Source: Segatella copri (lineage in GTDB: Bacteria; Bacteroidota; Bacteroidia; Bacteroidales; Bacteroidaceae). Taken from it: a DNA stretch of 64,000 nt. Below, piece by piece: positions 9,487 to 18,819 of this stretch; position 1 is the first letter of the stretch, and each line of letters opens with the position of its first letter. The stretch covers positions 2,589,501 through 2,653,500 of the forward strand of contig NZ_JAPDUW010000001.1 of the NCBI RefSeq assembly GCF_026015295.1, in the 5' to 3' direction. The notes under the pieces are model-generated. The model did not search any database, was not told the DNA's origin, and saw only the letters and a program-made list of their open reading frames with translations. The translations under genes and the position numbers were made by a program.

Positions 9487-9532
9487 CACTCGAAAAGAAA
9501 TAAATACATTAATAATATAAAAGAAAGCAAGT

Positions 9533-12500
9533 ATGATTCTTTTTTTTAGAACTCCATCTAAGAGTGTGATTGCGACCGAGATTGACCACAAACCATCTCA
9601 GGACGAAATCAATGAACTTTGTTGGCTTTATGGTGACGCGACTTTAGAGGACGCCCAGCAGTTGCAGGGCTTCTATGTCGGCCCACGCCGTGAAATGATT
9701 ACTCCTTGGAGTACGAATGCCGTTGAGATTACTCAGAACATGAGTCTTAACGGCATTTCGCGTATCGAGGAGTACTTCCCTGTAGATAGCGAAGACGCTG
9801 AGCACGACCCTATGCTCCAGCGTATGTACAACGGTATCGGACAGGATGTGTTCACCGTGAACCACCAGCCAGAACCTATCAAGTACGTCGATGACCTCGA
9901 GAAGTATAACGAGGAAGAGGGTCTTGCCCTCAGCGAGGACGAAATGGCTTATCTCCACAAGCTGGAGAAAGAGAACGGACGCCCTCTCACCGACAGCGAA
10001 ATTTTCGGTTTCGCACAGATCAACTCAGAGCACTGCCGCCACAAGATTTTCGGCGGCCAGTTTATCATCGACGGTAAGGAGATGGAGTCTTCTCTCTTCA
10101 ACATGATCAAGAAGACCACCAACGAGAATCCTAACAAGATTCTCTCTGCTTACAAGGACAACGTGGCTTTCTCTCAGGGTCCTGTTATCGAGCAGTTTGC
10201 TCCAGCCGATCAGACTACAAGCGATTTCTTCCAGGTGAAGGATATCGAGAGTGTTATCTCTCTGAAGGCTGAGACTCACAACTTCCCTACTACCGTAGAG
10301 CCTTTCAATGGTGCTGCTACCGGTACGGGTGGTGAAATCCGCGACCGTATGGGTGGTGGTGTAGGTTCATGGCCTATCGCAGGTACAGCCTGCTACATGA
10401 CTGCTTATCCTCGCCTGAAGGATGACAACGGCAAGAGCGATGCTGAGCGCGACTGGGAAGACATCATGCCAGTACGTAAGTGGCTCTATCAGACTCCAGA
10501 GCAGATTCTGATCAAGGCTTCCAACGGTGCATCAGACTTCGGTAACAAGTTTGGTCAGCCTCTCATCACCGGTTCTGTGCTTACATTCGAGCACGAGGAG
10601 AATGGTGAGAAGTATGCATACGATAAGGTAATCATGCTTGCTGGTGGTGTAGGCTACGGCAAGAAGCGTGACTACAAGAAGGGTGAGCCACAGAAGGGCA
10701 ACAAGGTTGTCGTAGTAGGTGGTGATAACTATCGCATCGGTCTTGGTGGTGGTTCTGTTTCTTCTGTAGATACAGGCCGTTACAGTAATGGTATCGAGTT
10801 GAACGCTGTTCAGCGTGCCAACCCTGAGATGCAGAAGCGTGCCTACAACCTGGTTCGTGCACTCGTTGAGAACGATGAGAACCCAGTAGTCAGCATCCAC
10901 GACCATGGTTCAGCCGGTCACTTGAACTGTCTCTCTGAGTTGGTAGAAGAGTGCGGTGGCGAAATCGACATGTCTAAGTTGCCTATCGGCGACAAGACTT
11001 TGAGCGCCAAGGAAATCATCGCCAACGAGAGCCAGGAGCGCATGGGCTTGCTCATCGACGAGAAGTATATCAGCGAGGTTCAGAAGATTGCCGACCGTGA
11101 GCGTGCTCCGATGTACGTGGTTGGTGAGACTACAGGCGATGCTCACTTCAGCTTCAAGCAGGCTGACGGTGTGAAGCCATTCGACCTCGATGTAGCTCAG
11201 ATGTTCGGTCATACTCCTAAGACTGTAATGGTAGATGAGACCGTAGAGCGTAAATATGAAGATGTAACTTATTCTGCAGATAACCTCGACAAGTACTTGC
11301 AGCGTGTTCTCCAGATGGAGGCTGTGGCTTGTAAGGACTGGTTGACCAACAAGGTAGACCGTTCCGTAACAGGTAAGATTGCCCGTCAGCAGGGTCAGGG
11401 TCAGATTCAGTTGCCACTCTCAGACTGTGGTGTCGTAGCACTCGACTACCGTGGCGAGAAGGGTATCGTAACTGCAATGGGGCATGCACCTCAGGCAGGT
11501 CTTGCCGATCCTAAGGCAGGTTCTGTACTCTCTGTAGCAGAGTCATTGACTAATATCGTATGGGCTCCATTGGCAGATGGCATGGACAGCATCAGCCTCT
11601 CAGCCAACTGGATGTGGCCTTGCCGCAGTCAGAAGGGTGAGGATGCCCGTCTGTACGAGGGTGTGAAGGCATTGTCAGACTTCTGCTGCGCCATCCACGT
11701 AAACGTACCAACAGGTAAGGACTCTCTCTCTTTGACCCAGCAGTATCCTAACGGCGAGAAGATCATCGCTCCGGGTACCGTTATCGTAAGTGCCGGTGGT
11801 GAGGTTTCAGATGTCAAGAAGGTGGTTAGTCCAGTTCTCGTTAACGACAAGAACTCTAGCCTCTACCACATCGACTTCAGCTTCGACGAGCAGCGCCTCG
11901 GTGGTTCAGCCTTCGCACAGAGCCTGGGCAAGGTGGGCAGCGATGTTCCTACCGTCAAGAACCCAGAGTACTTCGTTGACTGCTTCAACGCCGTACAGGA
12001 GCTCATCAACCGTGGTTGGGTAATGGCTGGTCACGATATCAGTGCCGGTGGTTTGATTACAACTCTCCTCGAGATGACATTCGCCAACGTAGAGGGTGGT
12101 ATGAAGATCAACCTCCACGACATCGCAGATGCCGACATTATCAAAACTCTCTTCGCAGAGAACCCAGGTGTTGTCATCCAGGTAAGCGATGCTCACAAGG
12201 ACGAGTTGAAGGCATTCTTCGATGAGAACGGTATCGGTTATGCCAAGATTGGTTATCCAGCTCCTGAGCTCCGCAAGATCATCATCAAGAAGGAAGGCTT
12301 CGAGCACGAGTTCGATATCGATGCATTGCGTGATGACTGGTATAAGACATCTTACCTCCTCGACCGCAAGCAGAGCATGAACGGTATGGCTAAGAAGCGT
12401 TACACCAATTATAAGAAGCAGCCTATCGAGATGAACTTCGGTTATGGCTTCAAGGGAACTCTCGCTAGCTACAGCCTCGACGCTAACCGTCGCAAGCCAT

Positions 12501-13264
12501 CAGACATCAAGGCAGCTATCATCCGTGAGAAGGGTACCAATGGTGAGCGTGAGATGGCATACTCTATGTATCTCGCCGGCTTCGATGTAAAGGATGTGAT
12601 GATGACCGACTTGATTTCTGGTCGTGAGACTCTGGAAGATGTGAACTTCATCGTATTCTGCGGTGGTTTCTCTAACTCCGATGTTCTCGGTTCTGCCAAG
12701 GGTTGGGCTGGTGCATTCCTCTACAATCCTAAGGCTAAAGAGGCACTCGATAAGTTCTATGCCCGTGAGGATACCCTTTCACTCGGTATCTGCAACGGTT
12801 GCCAGCTGATGGTTGAGTTGAACCTCATCAATCCTGAGCACAAGCATCGTTCACACCTCTGCCACAACACATCCAAGAAGTTCGAGAGCACATTCCTCGG
12901 TCTGACCATTCCTCAGAACGACAGTGTGATGTTCGGTAGCCTGAGCGGTGATAAGCTCGGTATCTGGGTAGCTCACGGCGAGGGCCGTTTCTACTTGCCT
13001 GAGCCAGAGGATCACTACAACATCATTGCGAAGTACAACTACGCAGAGTATCCAGGTAATCCTAACGGCAGTGACTACAATGTAGCAGGTATCTGCTCTG
13101 CAGATGGTCGCCACTTGGCTATGATGCCACACTTGGAGCGTGCCATCTTCCCATGGCAGAACGCCTGGTATCCAGCTGATCGCCGCAACGACGAAGTAAC
13201 TCCTTGGATTGAGGCATTTGTCAATGCACGTCAGTGGATTGAAGAAAGAGCTTTGAAAAAGTAA
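9533..13264 (+). CDS. purL: Phosphoribosylformylglycinamidine synthase, single-chain
   Basis: 1243 residues, the large one-chain form of FGAM synthase. It converts FGAR, glutamine and ATP to FGAM in purine synthesis. Order: N-terminal PurS-like part (about 1-150), linker with NSEHCRHKIFGG, two AIR-synthase-type ATP-binding halves (including ETHNFPTTVEPFNGAATGTGGEIRD and HDISAGGL), and a C-terminal class I glutaminase (about 985-1243) with the nucleophile Cys in GICNGCQLM and a downstream His/Glu region. All hallmark motifs are present. It has its own promoter. No riboswitch fold was recognised in the 46-base leader. Confidence 0.97.
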   Translation: MILFFRTPSKSVIATEIDHKPSQDEINELCWLYGDATLEDAQQLQGFYVGPRREMITPWSTNAVEITQNMSLNGISRIEEYFPVDSEDAEHDPMLQRMYNGIGQDVFTVNHQPEPIKYVDDLEKYNEEEGLALSEDEMAYLHKLEKENGRPLTDSEIFGFAQINSEHCRHKIFGGQFIIDGKEMESSLFNMIKKTTNENPNKILSAYKDNVAFSQGPVIEQFAPADQTTSDFFQVKDIESVISLKAETHNFPTTVEPFNGAATGTGGEIRDRMGGGVGSWPIAGTACYMTAYPRLKDDNGKSDAERDWEDIMPVRKWLYQTPEQILIKASNGASDFGNKFGQPLITGSVLTFEHEENGEKYAYDKVIMLAGGVGYGKKRDYKKGEPQKGNKVVVVGGDNYRIGLGGGSVSSVDTGRYSNGIELNAVQRANPEMQKRAYNLVRALVENDENPVVSIHDHGSAGHLNCLSELVEECGGEIDMSKLPIGDKTLSAKEIIANESQERMGLLIDEKYISEVQKIADRERAPMYVVGETTGDAHFSFKQADGVKPFDLDVAQMFGHTPKTVMVDETVERKYEDVTYSADNLDKYLQRVLQMEAVACKDWLTNKVDRSVTGKIARQQGQGQIQLPLSDCGVVALDYRGEKGIVTAMGHAPQAGLADPKAGSVLSVAESLTNIVWAPLADGMDSISLSANWMWPCRSQKGEDARLYEGVKALSDFCCAIHVNVPTGKDSLSLTQQYPNGEKIIAPGTVIVSAGGEVSDVKKVVSPVLVNDKNSSLYHIDFSFDEQRLGGSAFAQSLGKVGSDVPTVKNPEYFVDCFNAVQELINRGWVMAGHDISAGGLITTLLEMTFANVEGGMKINLHDIADADIIKTLFAENPGVVIQVSDAHKDELKAFFDENGIGYAKIGYPAPELRKIIIKKEGFEHEFDIDALRDDWYKTSYLLDRKQSMNGMAKKRYTNYKKQPIEMNFGYGFKGTLASYSLDANRRKPSDIKAAIIREKGTNGEREMAYSMYLAGFDVKDVMMTDLISGRETLEDVNFIVFCGGFSNSDVLGSAKGWAGAFLYNPKAKEALDKFYAREDTLSLGICNGCQLMVELNLINPEHKHRSHLCHNTSKKFESTFLGLTIPQNDSVMFGSLSGDKLGIWVAHGEGRFYLPEPEDHYNIIAKYNYAEYPGNPNGSDYNVAGICSADGRHLAMMPHLERAIFPWQNAWYPADRRNDEVTPWIEAFVNARQWIEERALKK

Positions 13265-13283
13265 AAAAATAAAAAGGTAAAAA
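13258..13283 (+). repeat. GGTAAAAA-type tract between purL and chrA
   Basis: A-rich sequence with AGTAAAAAAA and GGTAAAAA units running across the purL stop codon to the next start codon; it resembles the tracts at 8183-8237 and 13836-13860. Confidence 0.5.
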
Positions 13284-13835
13284 ATGAATAATAGCGTAAG
13301 TTATCTTACATTATTCAAAACATTTTTGAAGATTGGCATAGTCACCTTTGGTGGTGGCTATGCCATGATTCCTATTATAGAATCCGAAGTCGTCGACAAG
13401 CATCATTGGATGACGAAGGAGGAATTCTTGGATGCCATTGCTACTACCCAGGTTTGTCCGGGCGCCTTGGCCATCAACATGAGTTCCCTGCTCGGATATA
13501 AGTTGGCAAAGACACCGGGAGCCATCGTCTGCACCCTCGGCGCTTCGTTGCCATCGTTTCTTATTATCTTGGCGATAGCCATGTTTTTCCATCGGTTTGA
13601 AGACAACAAGGTTGTTGCTGCCATGTTTGCAGGCATCCGTCCTGCCGTCGTGGCATTGATAGCCGTACCTACATTCTCGCTTGCCAAGAGTGCCGGTATT
13701 TCGCTTGTCAACTGCTGGATTCCTATTCTATCCGCCCTTCTAATCTGGCTTTTGGGCGTCAACCCAATCTGGGTGATTATCGCAGCTGCCGTAGGTGGCT
13801 ACATCTATGGACAGTTTATCCAGCCAACAGAGTAA
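13284..13835 (+). CDS. chrA: Chromate transporter, first half-size subunit
   Basis: 183 residues, one CHR domain with about six hydrophobic segments and the family motif FGGGYAMIP near residue 23, plus the Pro-rich CPGALAINM stretch. Short-chain ChrA proteins are encoded as tandem pairs and work together as a chromate efflux or sulfate-type anion transporter in the inner membrane. The second half follows after 37 bp. It begins 19 bp after purL, so read-through from the purL promoter is possible. The true substrate in gut bacteria is unproven. Confidence 0.88.
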   Translation: MNNSVSYLTLFKTFLKIGIVTFGGGYAMIPIIESEVVDKHHWMTKEEFLDAIATTQVCPGALAINMSSLLGYKLAKTPGAIVCTLGASLPSFLIILAIAMFFHRFEDNKVVAAMFAGIRPAVVALIAVPTFSLAKSAGISLVNCWIPILSALLIWLLGVNPIWVIIAAAVGGYIYGQFIQPTE

Positions 13836-13860
13836 GGGTAAAAAGGTAAAAAAGTAAATA
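13836..13860 (+). repeat. GGTAAAAA-type tract between the two chrA halves
   Basis: GGGTAAAAAGGTAAAAAAG directly after the stop codon, the clearest short example of the recurring post-stop tract. Confidence 0.6.
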
Positions 13861-13872
13861 GCTTAAAACATA

Positions 13873-14448
13873 ATGATGATATTTTTTCAGCTTTTCATCG
13901 TATTCATTCAGATAGGCATCTTCGGATTCGGAGGTGGCTATTCCATGATATCCCTGATTCAGGGACAGGTTGTTACGCAGTATCATTGGATGACGATGCA
14001 AGAGTTTACCGATGTGGTTGCCATTTCTCAGATGACACCGGGACCTATCGGTATCAACACCGCTACCTATTGTGGCTATACAGCAGTCCATAATGCCGGC
14101 ATGAGTGGCATGATGGCTGTACTCGGAAGTGCCATGGCGACCTTTGCTTTGGTTCTCCCATCCTTGGTTTTGATGATTCTTATCAGCAAGATGCTGTACA
14201 AGTATATGAACACCTCAGCCGTCCAGAGCATCTTCATCGGTCTTCGCCCAGCCATTGTCGGTCTGGTAGGAGCCGCAGCCCTGCTCCTGATGAATGGCGA
14301 GAACTTCTCTACGCCAGCCAATCCCTGGCATTTCTACATCTCCATCGCCCTCTTCTTTGCCACCTTTATCGGTGTGAAGGTGATGAAGATCAATCCTATC
14401 CGCATGATACTCTACTCGGCTTTTGCCGGACTGGTATTACTATATTAA
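13873..14448 (+). CDS. chrA: Chromate transporter, second half-size subunit
   Basis: 191 residues, second CHR domain, with FGFGGGYSMISLI near residue 15 and the paired motif TPGPIGINTATYCGY. About six membrane segments. Homologous to the preceding gene but diverged, as is normal for short-chain ChrA pairs that form a heterodimer. Start at the first of two adjacent ATGs (13873 or 13876). A strong terminator follows at 14476-14509. Confidence 0.88.
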   Translation: MMIFFQLFIVFIQIGIFGFGGGYSMISLIQGQVVTQYHWMTMQEFTDVVAISQMTPGPIGINTATYCGYTAVHNAGMSGMMAVLGSAMATFALVLPSLVLMILISKMLYKYMNTSAVQSIFIGLRPAIVGLVGAAALLLMNGENFSTPANPWHFYISIALFFATFIGVKVMKINPIRMILYSAFAGLVLLY

Positions 14449-14475
14449 AACCGATTTTATTTACCAATAATAAAC

Positions 14476-14509
14476 AAAAGGTGGATTTTCATCAGAGAAT
14501 CCACCTTTT
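14476..14509 (+). terminator. Terminator of the purL-chrA unit
   Basis: Perfect 12-bp stem AAAAGGTGGATT (14476-14487) and AATCCACCTTTT (14498-14509). Confidence 0.8.
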
Positions 14510-14555
14510 ACACTATAATTCGCTTTTTGTCCACCTCTTCTTTGTGTTTTTTGTG

Positions 14556-14563
14556 TACTTTTG
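14556..14563 (+). promoter_or_regulatory. Probable -7 box of the GH51 gene
   Basis: TACTTTTG about 90 bp upstream of the start codon. The best TTTTTG lies 26 bases upstream, too far for a standard -33 box. Confidence 0.4.
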
Positions 14564-14650
14564 CAACTGTGTATTAATAGCGGCATGAATTCAGGCTTAG
14601 CTTGGTTTCATGCCAACCAACAAGTAAACAAACAAACCTAAGAATAAGAA

Positions 14651-17092
14651 ATGAATAAGAAAAGACAGATTTTACTTTCAGCAGTGTTGGCCTCTGCTTT
14701 GGCAGCCAACGCACAGGTTACCATCAATGTAGATGCCTCTAACCCAGGTATCAAGGTATCTCCTAACCTCTATGGTATCTTCTTCGAGGATATCAACCAT
14801 GCTGCAGATGGCGGTCTCTATGCCGAACTCATCAGCAACCGTTCTTTCGAAGACGATGACAAGAATATTCCTACCTGGAAAACTGCCGCTCAGGAAGGTG
14901 CAAAGATCAATGCACAACTCATCAATAAGGGTTTGCTCAACAATGCACAGGGCAAGGCACTCCAGCTTACCATCACTGCCAAGCCTGCAGCTACAGCCTC
15001 TCTCATCAATGAGGGTTTCTGGGGAATCAACGCCGTGCAGGGCAGAACCTACAAGCTCTCTTTCTGGGCGAAAGGTAGCTACAAGGGCGGATTGAAGGCT
15101 CGCCTCACCAACGCTAAGGGCGATAAGGTGTATGCAGAAACAGCACTCAATACCAAGGTAGGCAAGAAGTGGACTAAATATACGGCTGAGTTGACAGCCA
15201 ACGGAAACGACGCCAAGGCTCAGTTTGAACTCGTAGCCGATGGCAAGGGTACCATCGTTCTCGATGTGGTAAGCCTCTTCCCTCCTACTTTCAAGAATCG
15301 CGAGAATGGCTTGCGCCCTGACCTGGCTCAGCTTCTCTATAACATCCACCCTAAGTTCGTCCGCTTCCCTGGCGGTTGCTACGTTGAGGGACAGGAATCT
15401 CCAGAGAATGCTTTCCACTGGGAGAAGACTATCGGTCCTATCGAGGAACGTCCGGGCCATAAGAACGTAAACTGGCGCTACCGTACCAGCGATGGTATGG
15501 GATTCGACGAGTATCTGCAGCTTGCCGAGGATCTGAACGCCAAGCCTCTCTATGTTGTAAACGTAGGTTTGTGGCACGGCGGCATGACTCCTGTAGACAG
15601 CATCCAGCCTTGGATTGATGAGTGCATGAATGCCCTGGAGTATGCCAACGGTCCTGTTACCTCTAAATATGGTGCGCTCCGAGCTAAGAACGGTCATCCG
15701 GAACCATACAACATCGAATATCTGGAGATTGGTAATGAGAACAACCAGCCGGATCCTGCGGCTCAGAGCGACCATTACTACGAGCGCTTCAAGAAGTTCA
15801 AGGATGCCGTATTGGCGAAATATCCTAAGATGCACCTCATCGGTAACGTGGTGGCTTGGGGCGATGACAATCCTAAGTGGGAAAGCAACGAAAGCGTAGA
15901 ACTCCTCGACGAGCACTACTACAGAAATCCTGCCTGGTTTGCAGAGAACTTCAACAAGTATGATAACTACGACCGCAAGGGCAGCGAGATTTATGTAGGC
16001 GAATATGCCGTAACCCAGGGCTTCGGCAATATGGGTTCGCTCGATGCAGCACTCGGTGAGGCTGTCTATATGATGGGCATCGAGAACAACTCTGATATTG
16101 TGACCATGGCATCCTACGCTCCTATCTTCGCCAACCTCAACAACCGTATGTGGGCACCGGATATGATTCAATATACATCTGATAAGGTATTCGGAACTCC
16201 ATCTTACTACGTTCAGAACGTGATGGCGAACAACATCGGTACCCGTGTATTGAAGGTGAACCAGGAGAATCCATACAAATATGAGCAGACCCAGGTGAAG
16301 CCAGCCATCTGCCGTGTGGGCATGGGAACATGGGGCACTCAGGTTTCTTTCGAGGACAAGGGCTACAGCGATGAGAACGGAAAGGCGCTGCCGATGACCT
16401 TGCAGGAGTTGCCTACCGATATTCGTGGACAGTGGAAGACTGAAGGTAGCCTCATCAAGCAGACCAGCAACGAAGAGAGCTGCATCCGTCTGAACCCAGG
16501 TGAGATTACCAGCAACGGTTATATATATAAGGTACGCGCGAAGAAGGATGCCGGAAACGAAGGTTTCCTCATCATCTTCAACTATGTAGACAAGAACAAC
16601 TACTGCTGGTTGAACCTCGGTGGCTGGAACAATACCCAGCACGGTGTGGAGTCTATCGTGAATGGTGCCAAGAGTCAGATTGCTACCTGCCCAGGCAAGA
16701 TTGAGACCGGCAAGTGGTATGACATCGAGCTGAAAGTAGTAGGCGACAGCATCTTCGCCAAGTTGGATGGCAAGGAAATATTCTCTACCAAGTTGAAGGC
16801 AAACACCCTTTCTGGTATCTTCTCTACAGCCACACTTGATGAACAGACGGGCGAGGTAATCCTGAAGATTGCCAACACTAGCACCGAGCACACCACAGCG
16901 AAGATTAATCTTCAGGGCAAGGAAATCAAGAATGGCAAGCTCATCCGCCTTTCTGCCAAGAACGGCCTGGAGGAGAACACCATCGACAATCCTACCAATA
17001 TCTATCCTGTAGAAAACTACGTAACTACAGAGAAGAACGGTGCAACGGTAGAGATTCCAGCCAGCTCGCTGAATATCATCCGTTTGAAATAA
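14651..17092 (+). CDS. GH51 alpha-L-arabinofuranosidase
   Basis: 813 residues. Signal peptide ends near ANAQ (about residue 22), so it is exported. N-terminal half: NLYGIFFEDINHAADGGLYAELISNRSFE, then a carbohydrate-binding-like beta domain, the (beta/alpha)8 domain with KFVRFPGGCYVEG, the acid/base Glu in EIGNENNQ (about 360-367) and the probable nucleophile Glu in YVGEYAV (about 449). A concanavalin-like insert (about 590-720) and a short C-terminal beta domain follow. It removes alpha-L-arabinofuranose side chains from arabinan or arabinoxylan. It stands alone, about 4.3 kb from the arabinan-type locus, whose products it would complement. Confidence 0.93.
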   Translation: MNKKRQILLSAVLASALAANAQVTINVDASNPGIKVSPNLYGIFFEDINHAADGGLYAELISNRSFEDDDKNIPTWKTAAQEGAKINAQLINKGLLNNAQGKALQLTITAKPAATASLINEGFWGINAVQGRTYKLSFWAKGSYKGGLKARLTNAKGDKVYAETALNTKVGKKWTKYTAELTANGNDAKAQFELVADGKGTIVLDVVSLFPPTFKNRENGLRPDLAQLLYNIHPKFVRFPGGCYVEGQESPENAFHWEKTIGPIEERPGHKNVNWRYRTSDGMGFDEYLQLAEDLNAKPLYVVNVGLWHGGMTPVDSIQPWIDECMNALEYANGPVTSKYGALRAKNGHPEPYNIEYLEIGNENNQPDPAAQSDHYYERFKKFKDAVLAKYPKMHLIGNVVAWGDDNPKWESNESVELLDEHYYRNPAWFAENFNKYDNYDRKGSEIYVGEYAVTQGFGNMGSLDAALGEAVYMMGIENNSDIVTMASYAPIFANLNNRMWAPDMIQYTSDKVFGTPSYYVQNVMANNIGTRVLKVNQENPYKYEQTQVKPAICRVGMGTWGTQVSFEDKGYSDENGKALPMTLQELPTDIRGQWKTEGSLIKQTSNEESCIRLNPGEITSNGYIYKVRAKKDAGNEGFLIIFNYVDKNNYCWLNLGGWNNTQHGVESIVNGAKSQIATCPGKIETGKWYDIELKVVGDSIFAKLDGKEIFSTKLKANTLSGIFSTATLDEQTGEVILKIANTSTEHTTAKINLQGKEIKNGKLIRLSAKNGLEENTIDNPTNIYPVENYVTTEKNGATVEIPASSLNIIRLK

Positions 17093-17102
17093 CAGACTAC
17101 AT

Positions 17103-17121
17103 CCAGGGCAGGATGCCCTGG
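17103..17121. repeat. Short CCAGGGCA palindrome
   Basis: CCAGGGCA (17103-17110) and TGCCCTGG (17114-17121), loop GGA. It resembles the CCCAGGGC palindromes at 56800-56947. Confidence 0.5.
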
Positions 17122-17182
17122 GATCCATATATAGGTAATAACATTTTGAATAGTTGATAAGAAAGTTAGTTAGAAAAGAGAA

Positions 17183-17213
17183 GGCGGCAACCTGCGTGAT
17201 GCAGTTTGCCGCC
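17183..17213 (+). terminator. Terminator of the GH51 gene
   Basis: GGCGGCAA pairs with TTTGCCGCC around a CTGC/GCAG inner stem, followed by CGTTTTTTAT. Confidence 0.75.
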
Positions 17214-17249
17214 TCGTTTTTTATCTGTCGGCAAAAAAATAATAAAAGC

Positions 17250-18614
17250 CTATATTGGCTCAAATCTGAATATAGGTTTCTTTATCATTTCGGGTTGAAG
17301 ATACATCAACATATAGATAGGGTAATAGAGAATCTTGTCTACAACCTGCACATTGCCATTAGAGAAAACTATGGCACGAGGAATAGCGTACTCCTCATTG
17401 TTCATCACATTAGAGAGTGCATTATGACGTTTATAATCCTTGCCTGACTTGATTTCTATCGGCAAGACCTTACCTCTGTCTTCTATAACAAAGTCCAGTT
17501 CCCCCTGCTTCTTATTATTGAAATAATAAAGATTATAACCGTGAGCACGTAATTCTTGCGCTGCAAAATTCTCATAAATGGCTCCATTGTTGATTTCTGT
17601 TGTACCCGTAAGTAAATCGATTGCTATATTGACAGCATACTGGCTTGCCAACAACCCCACATCGTTCATGAACAACTTAAATAAATTGCGCTGTTCACCA
17701 AGTTTTAAAGGCAAGCGAGGTTCTTCTACATTATAAGTAGGGAGCGCCACACCAGCATCGGCTAGCCATAAAAAAGAATTTCTATAACGCTCAAATTTTG
17801 CCTTCTCATTTAATGCCTTCAAAATAAAACGCTTGTTCTTGGCATTCAGTTCTGAAGGTATCAAGTCGAATATATCTTTGATATACAGCTTGTTCTTCGG
17901 GTCATACTTGGCTATATCCTTTCCGTAGAGGTGCATGATTTCTCGTTGTGCCTCACGCACTATCTGTAAATTATTCGTATTAATATACTTTTGGACAGCC
18001 TCAGGCATTCCTCCTACAATAAGATAAAGATGAATGAGATCATTCAGCTTATTATGCACAACCTCATCCACCACCTTGCATTGCTCATAGCACTCCCTGA
18101 CATGAGCCATTACTCCAGTACTCATCCCTACAGCCTCAGCAAATTCCTCAAAATCGAGAGGAAACATCTCTTTTTCTGCCATATAACCAACAGGTACACT
18201 ACGGATATCCTTCAACTCTACCCCTAACAACGAGCCACTCATTACATAGCGATAGCTACCCTCTTCTACCAGGAATTTGATGGCAGTAACCATCTCCGGA
18301 CATTCCTGCACCTCATCAAAGAATACCAGAGTTGTGCCTGGAATAAGTTTTTTCTCAGCCAAGGCAGAAAGGCGCAGGAGGATTTCCTTAGCATCAGAAG
18401 GAGACTTAAAAGCCTCTCTATACTTAGGATTATTGAGGAAATTGAACTCCACTACATCCGCAAAGCATTCCTTTCCAACCTTCCGGATAGCGAAGGTTTT
18501 ACCTACCTGGCGAGCGCCTGAAACGAGAAGAGCTTTTTTCTCCATTTCGAAAAAATTGCGTAAATAGCTGTATATCTTTCTGTTAAGCATATCTATATTA
18601 CTTTTTCTTACCAT
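17250..18614 (-). CDS. AAA+ ATPase with C-terminal DUF4143-type nuclease-like domain
   Basis: 454 residues, intact. The probable start is MLNRKIYSYL (about 18590) rather than the first Met. Walker A SGARQVGKT (about 34-42), Walker B TTLVFFDEVQECP (about 95-107), sensor region YVMSGSLLG, then a linker and a C-terminal DUF4143 domain (about 200-420) with NGAIYENFAAQEL, GELDFVIE and LPIEIKSGKD, a PD-(D/E)XK-like set of Glu, Asp and Glu-x-Lys. Cytoplasmic. These ATPases are abundant and laterally mobile in Bacteroidota and their role is not settled. Three CTTTTCCAAC repeats spaced exactly 33 bp lie in its leader. It converges with the GH51 gene. Confidence 0.88.
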   Translation of the reverse strand: MVRKSNIDMLNRKIYSYLRNFFEMEKKALLVSGARQVGKTFAIRKVGKECFADVVEFNFLNNPKYREAFKSPSDAKEILLRLSALAEKKLIPGTTLVFFDEVQECPEMVTAIKFLVEEGSYRYVMSGSLLGVELKDIRSVPVGYMAEKEMFPLDFEEFAEAVGMSTGVMAHVRECYEQCKVVDEVVHNKLNDLIHLYLIVGGMPEAVQKYINTNNLQIVREAQREIMHLYGKDIAKYDPKNKLYIKDIFDLIPSELNAKNKRFILKALNEKAKFERYRNSFLWLADAGVALPTYNVEEPRLPLKLGEQRNLFKLFMNDVGLLASQYAVNIAIDLLTGTTEINNGAIYENFAAQELRAHGYNLYYFNNKKQGELDFVIEDRGKVLPIEIKSGKDYKRHNALSNVMNNEEYAIPRAIVFSNGNVQVVDKILYYPIYMLMYLQPEMIKKPIFRFEPI

Positions 18615-18634
18615 AATTTATAGGCTTTACGGAA

Positions 18635-18710
18635 CTTTTCCAACCTATTTTAGACTAGAAAAAGGAGCTTTTCCAACCCTTTTTGGGGTGTTTTCTACCA
18701 CTTTTCCAAC
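18635..18710 (-). repeat. Three CTTTTCCAAC repeats with 33-bp period
   Basis: Plus-strand copies at 18635-18644, 18668-18677 and 18701-18710. The first two extend to CTTTTCCAACC..TTTT. They lie between the -7 box (18730-18723) and the start of the ATPase gene, so they would be in its transcript leader. Confidence 0.75.
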
Positions 18711-18722
18711 TTCTAGCCGCTG

Positions 18723-18730
18723 CAAAGATA
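18723..18730 (-). promoter_or_regulatory. -7 box of the ATPase gene
   Basis: TATCTTTG on the minus strand; no clear -33 partner. Confidence 0.5.
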
Positions 18731-18819
18731 CCATTTTTTTCCGAAACTCCTCTATTTAAACAAGAATATTTTCTCTAAATATCACCAATCAAAATAATTT
18801 TGAAAAATATGTCTTTTAA

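Noticed and set aside
9487..9532. Purine riboswitch before purL
   Set aside because: The leader is only about 45 bases and no three-way junction fold can be drawn.
14678..17263. A very long open frame antisense to the GH51 gene
   Set aside because: It lies fully opposite a well-supported enzyme gene, has no recognisable domain and its composition follows the codon bias of the sense gene.
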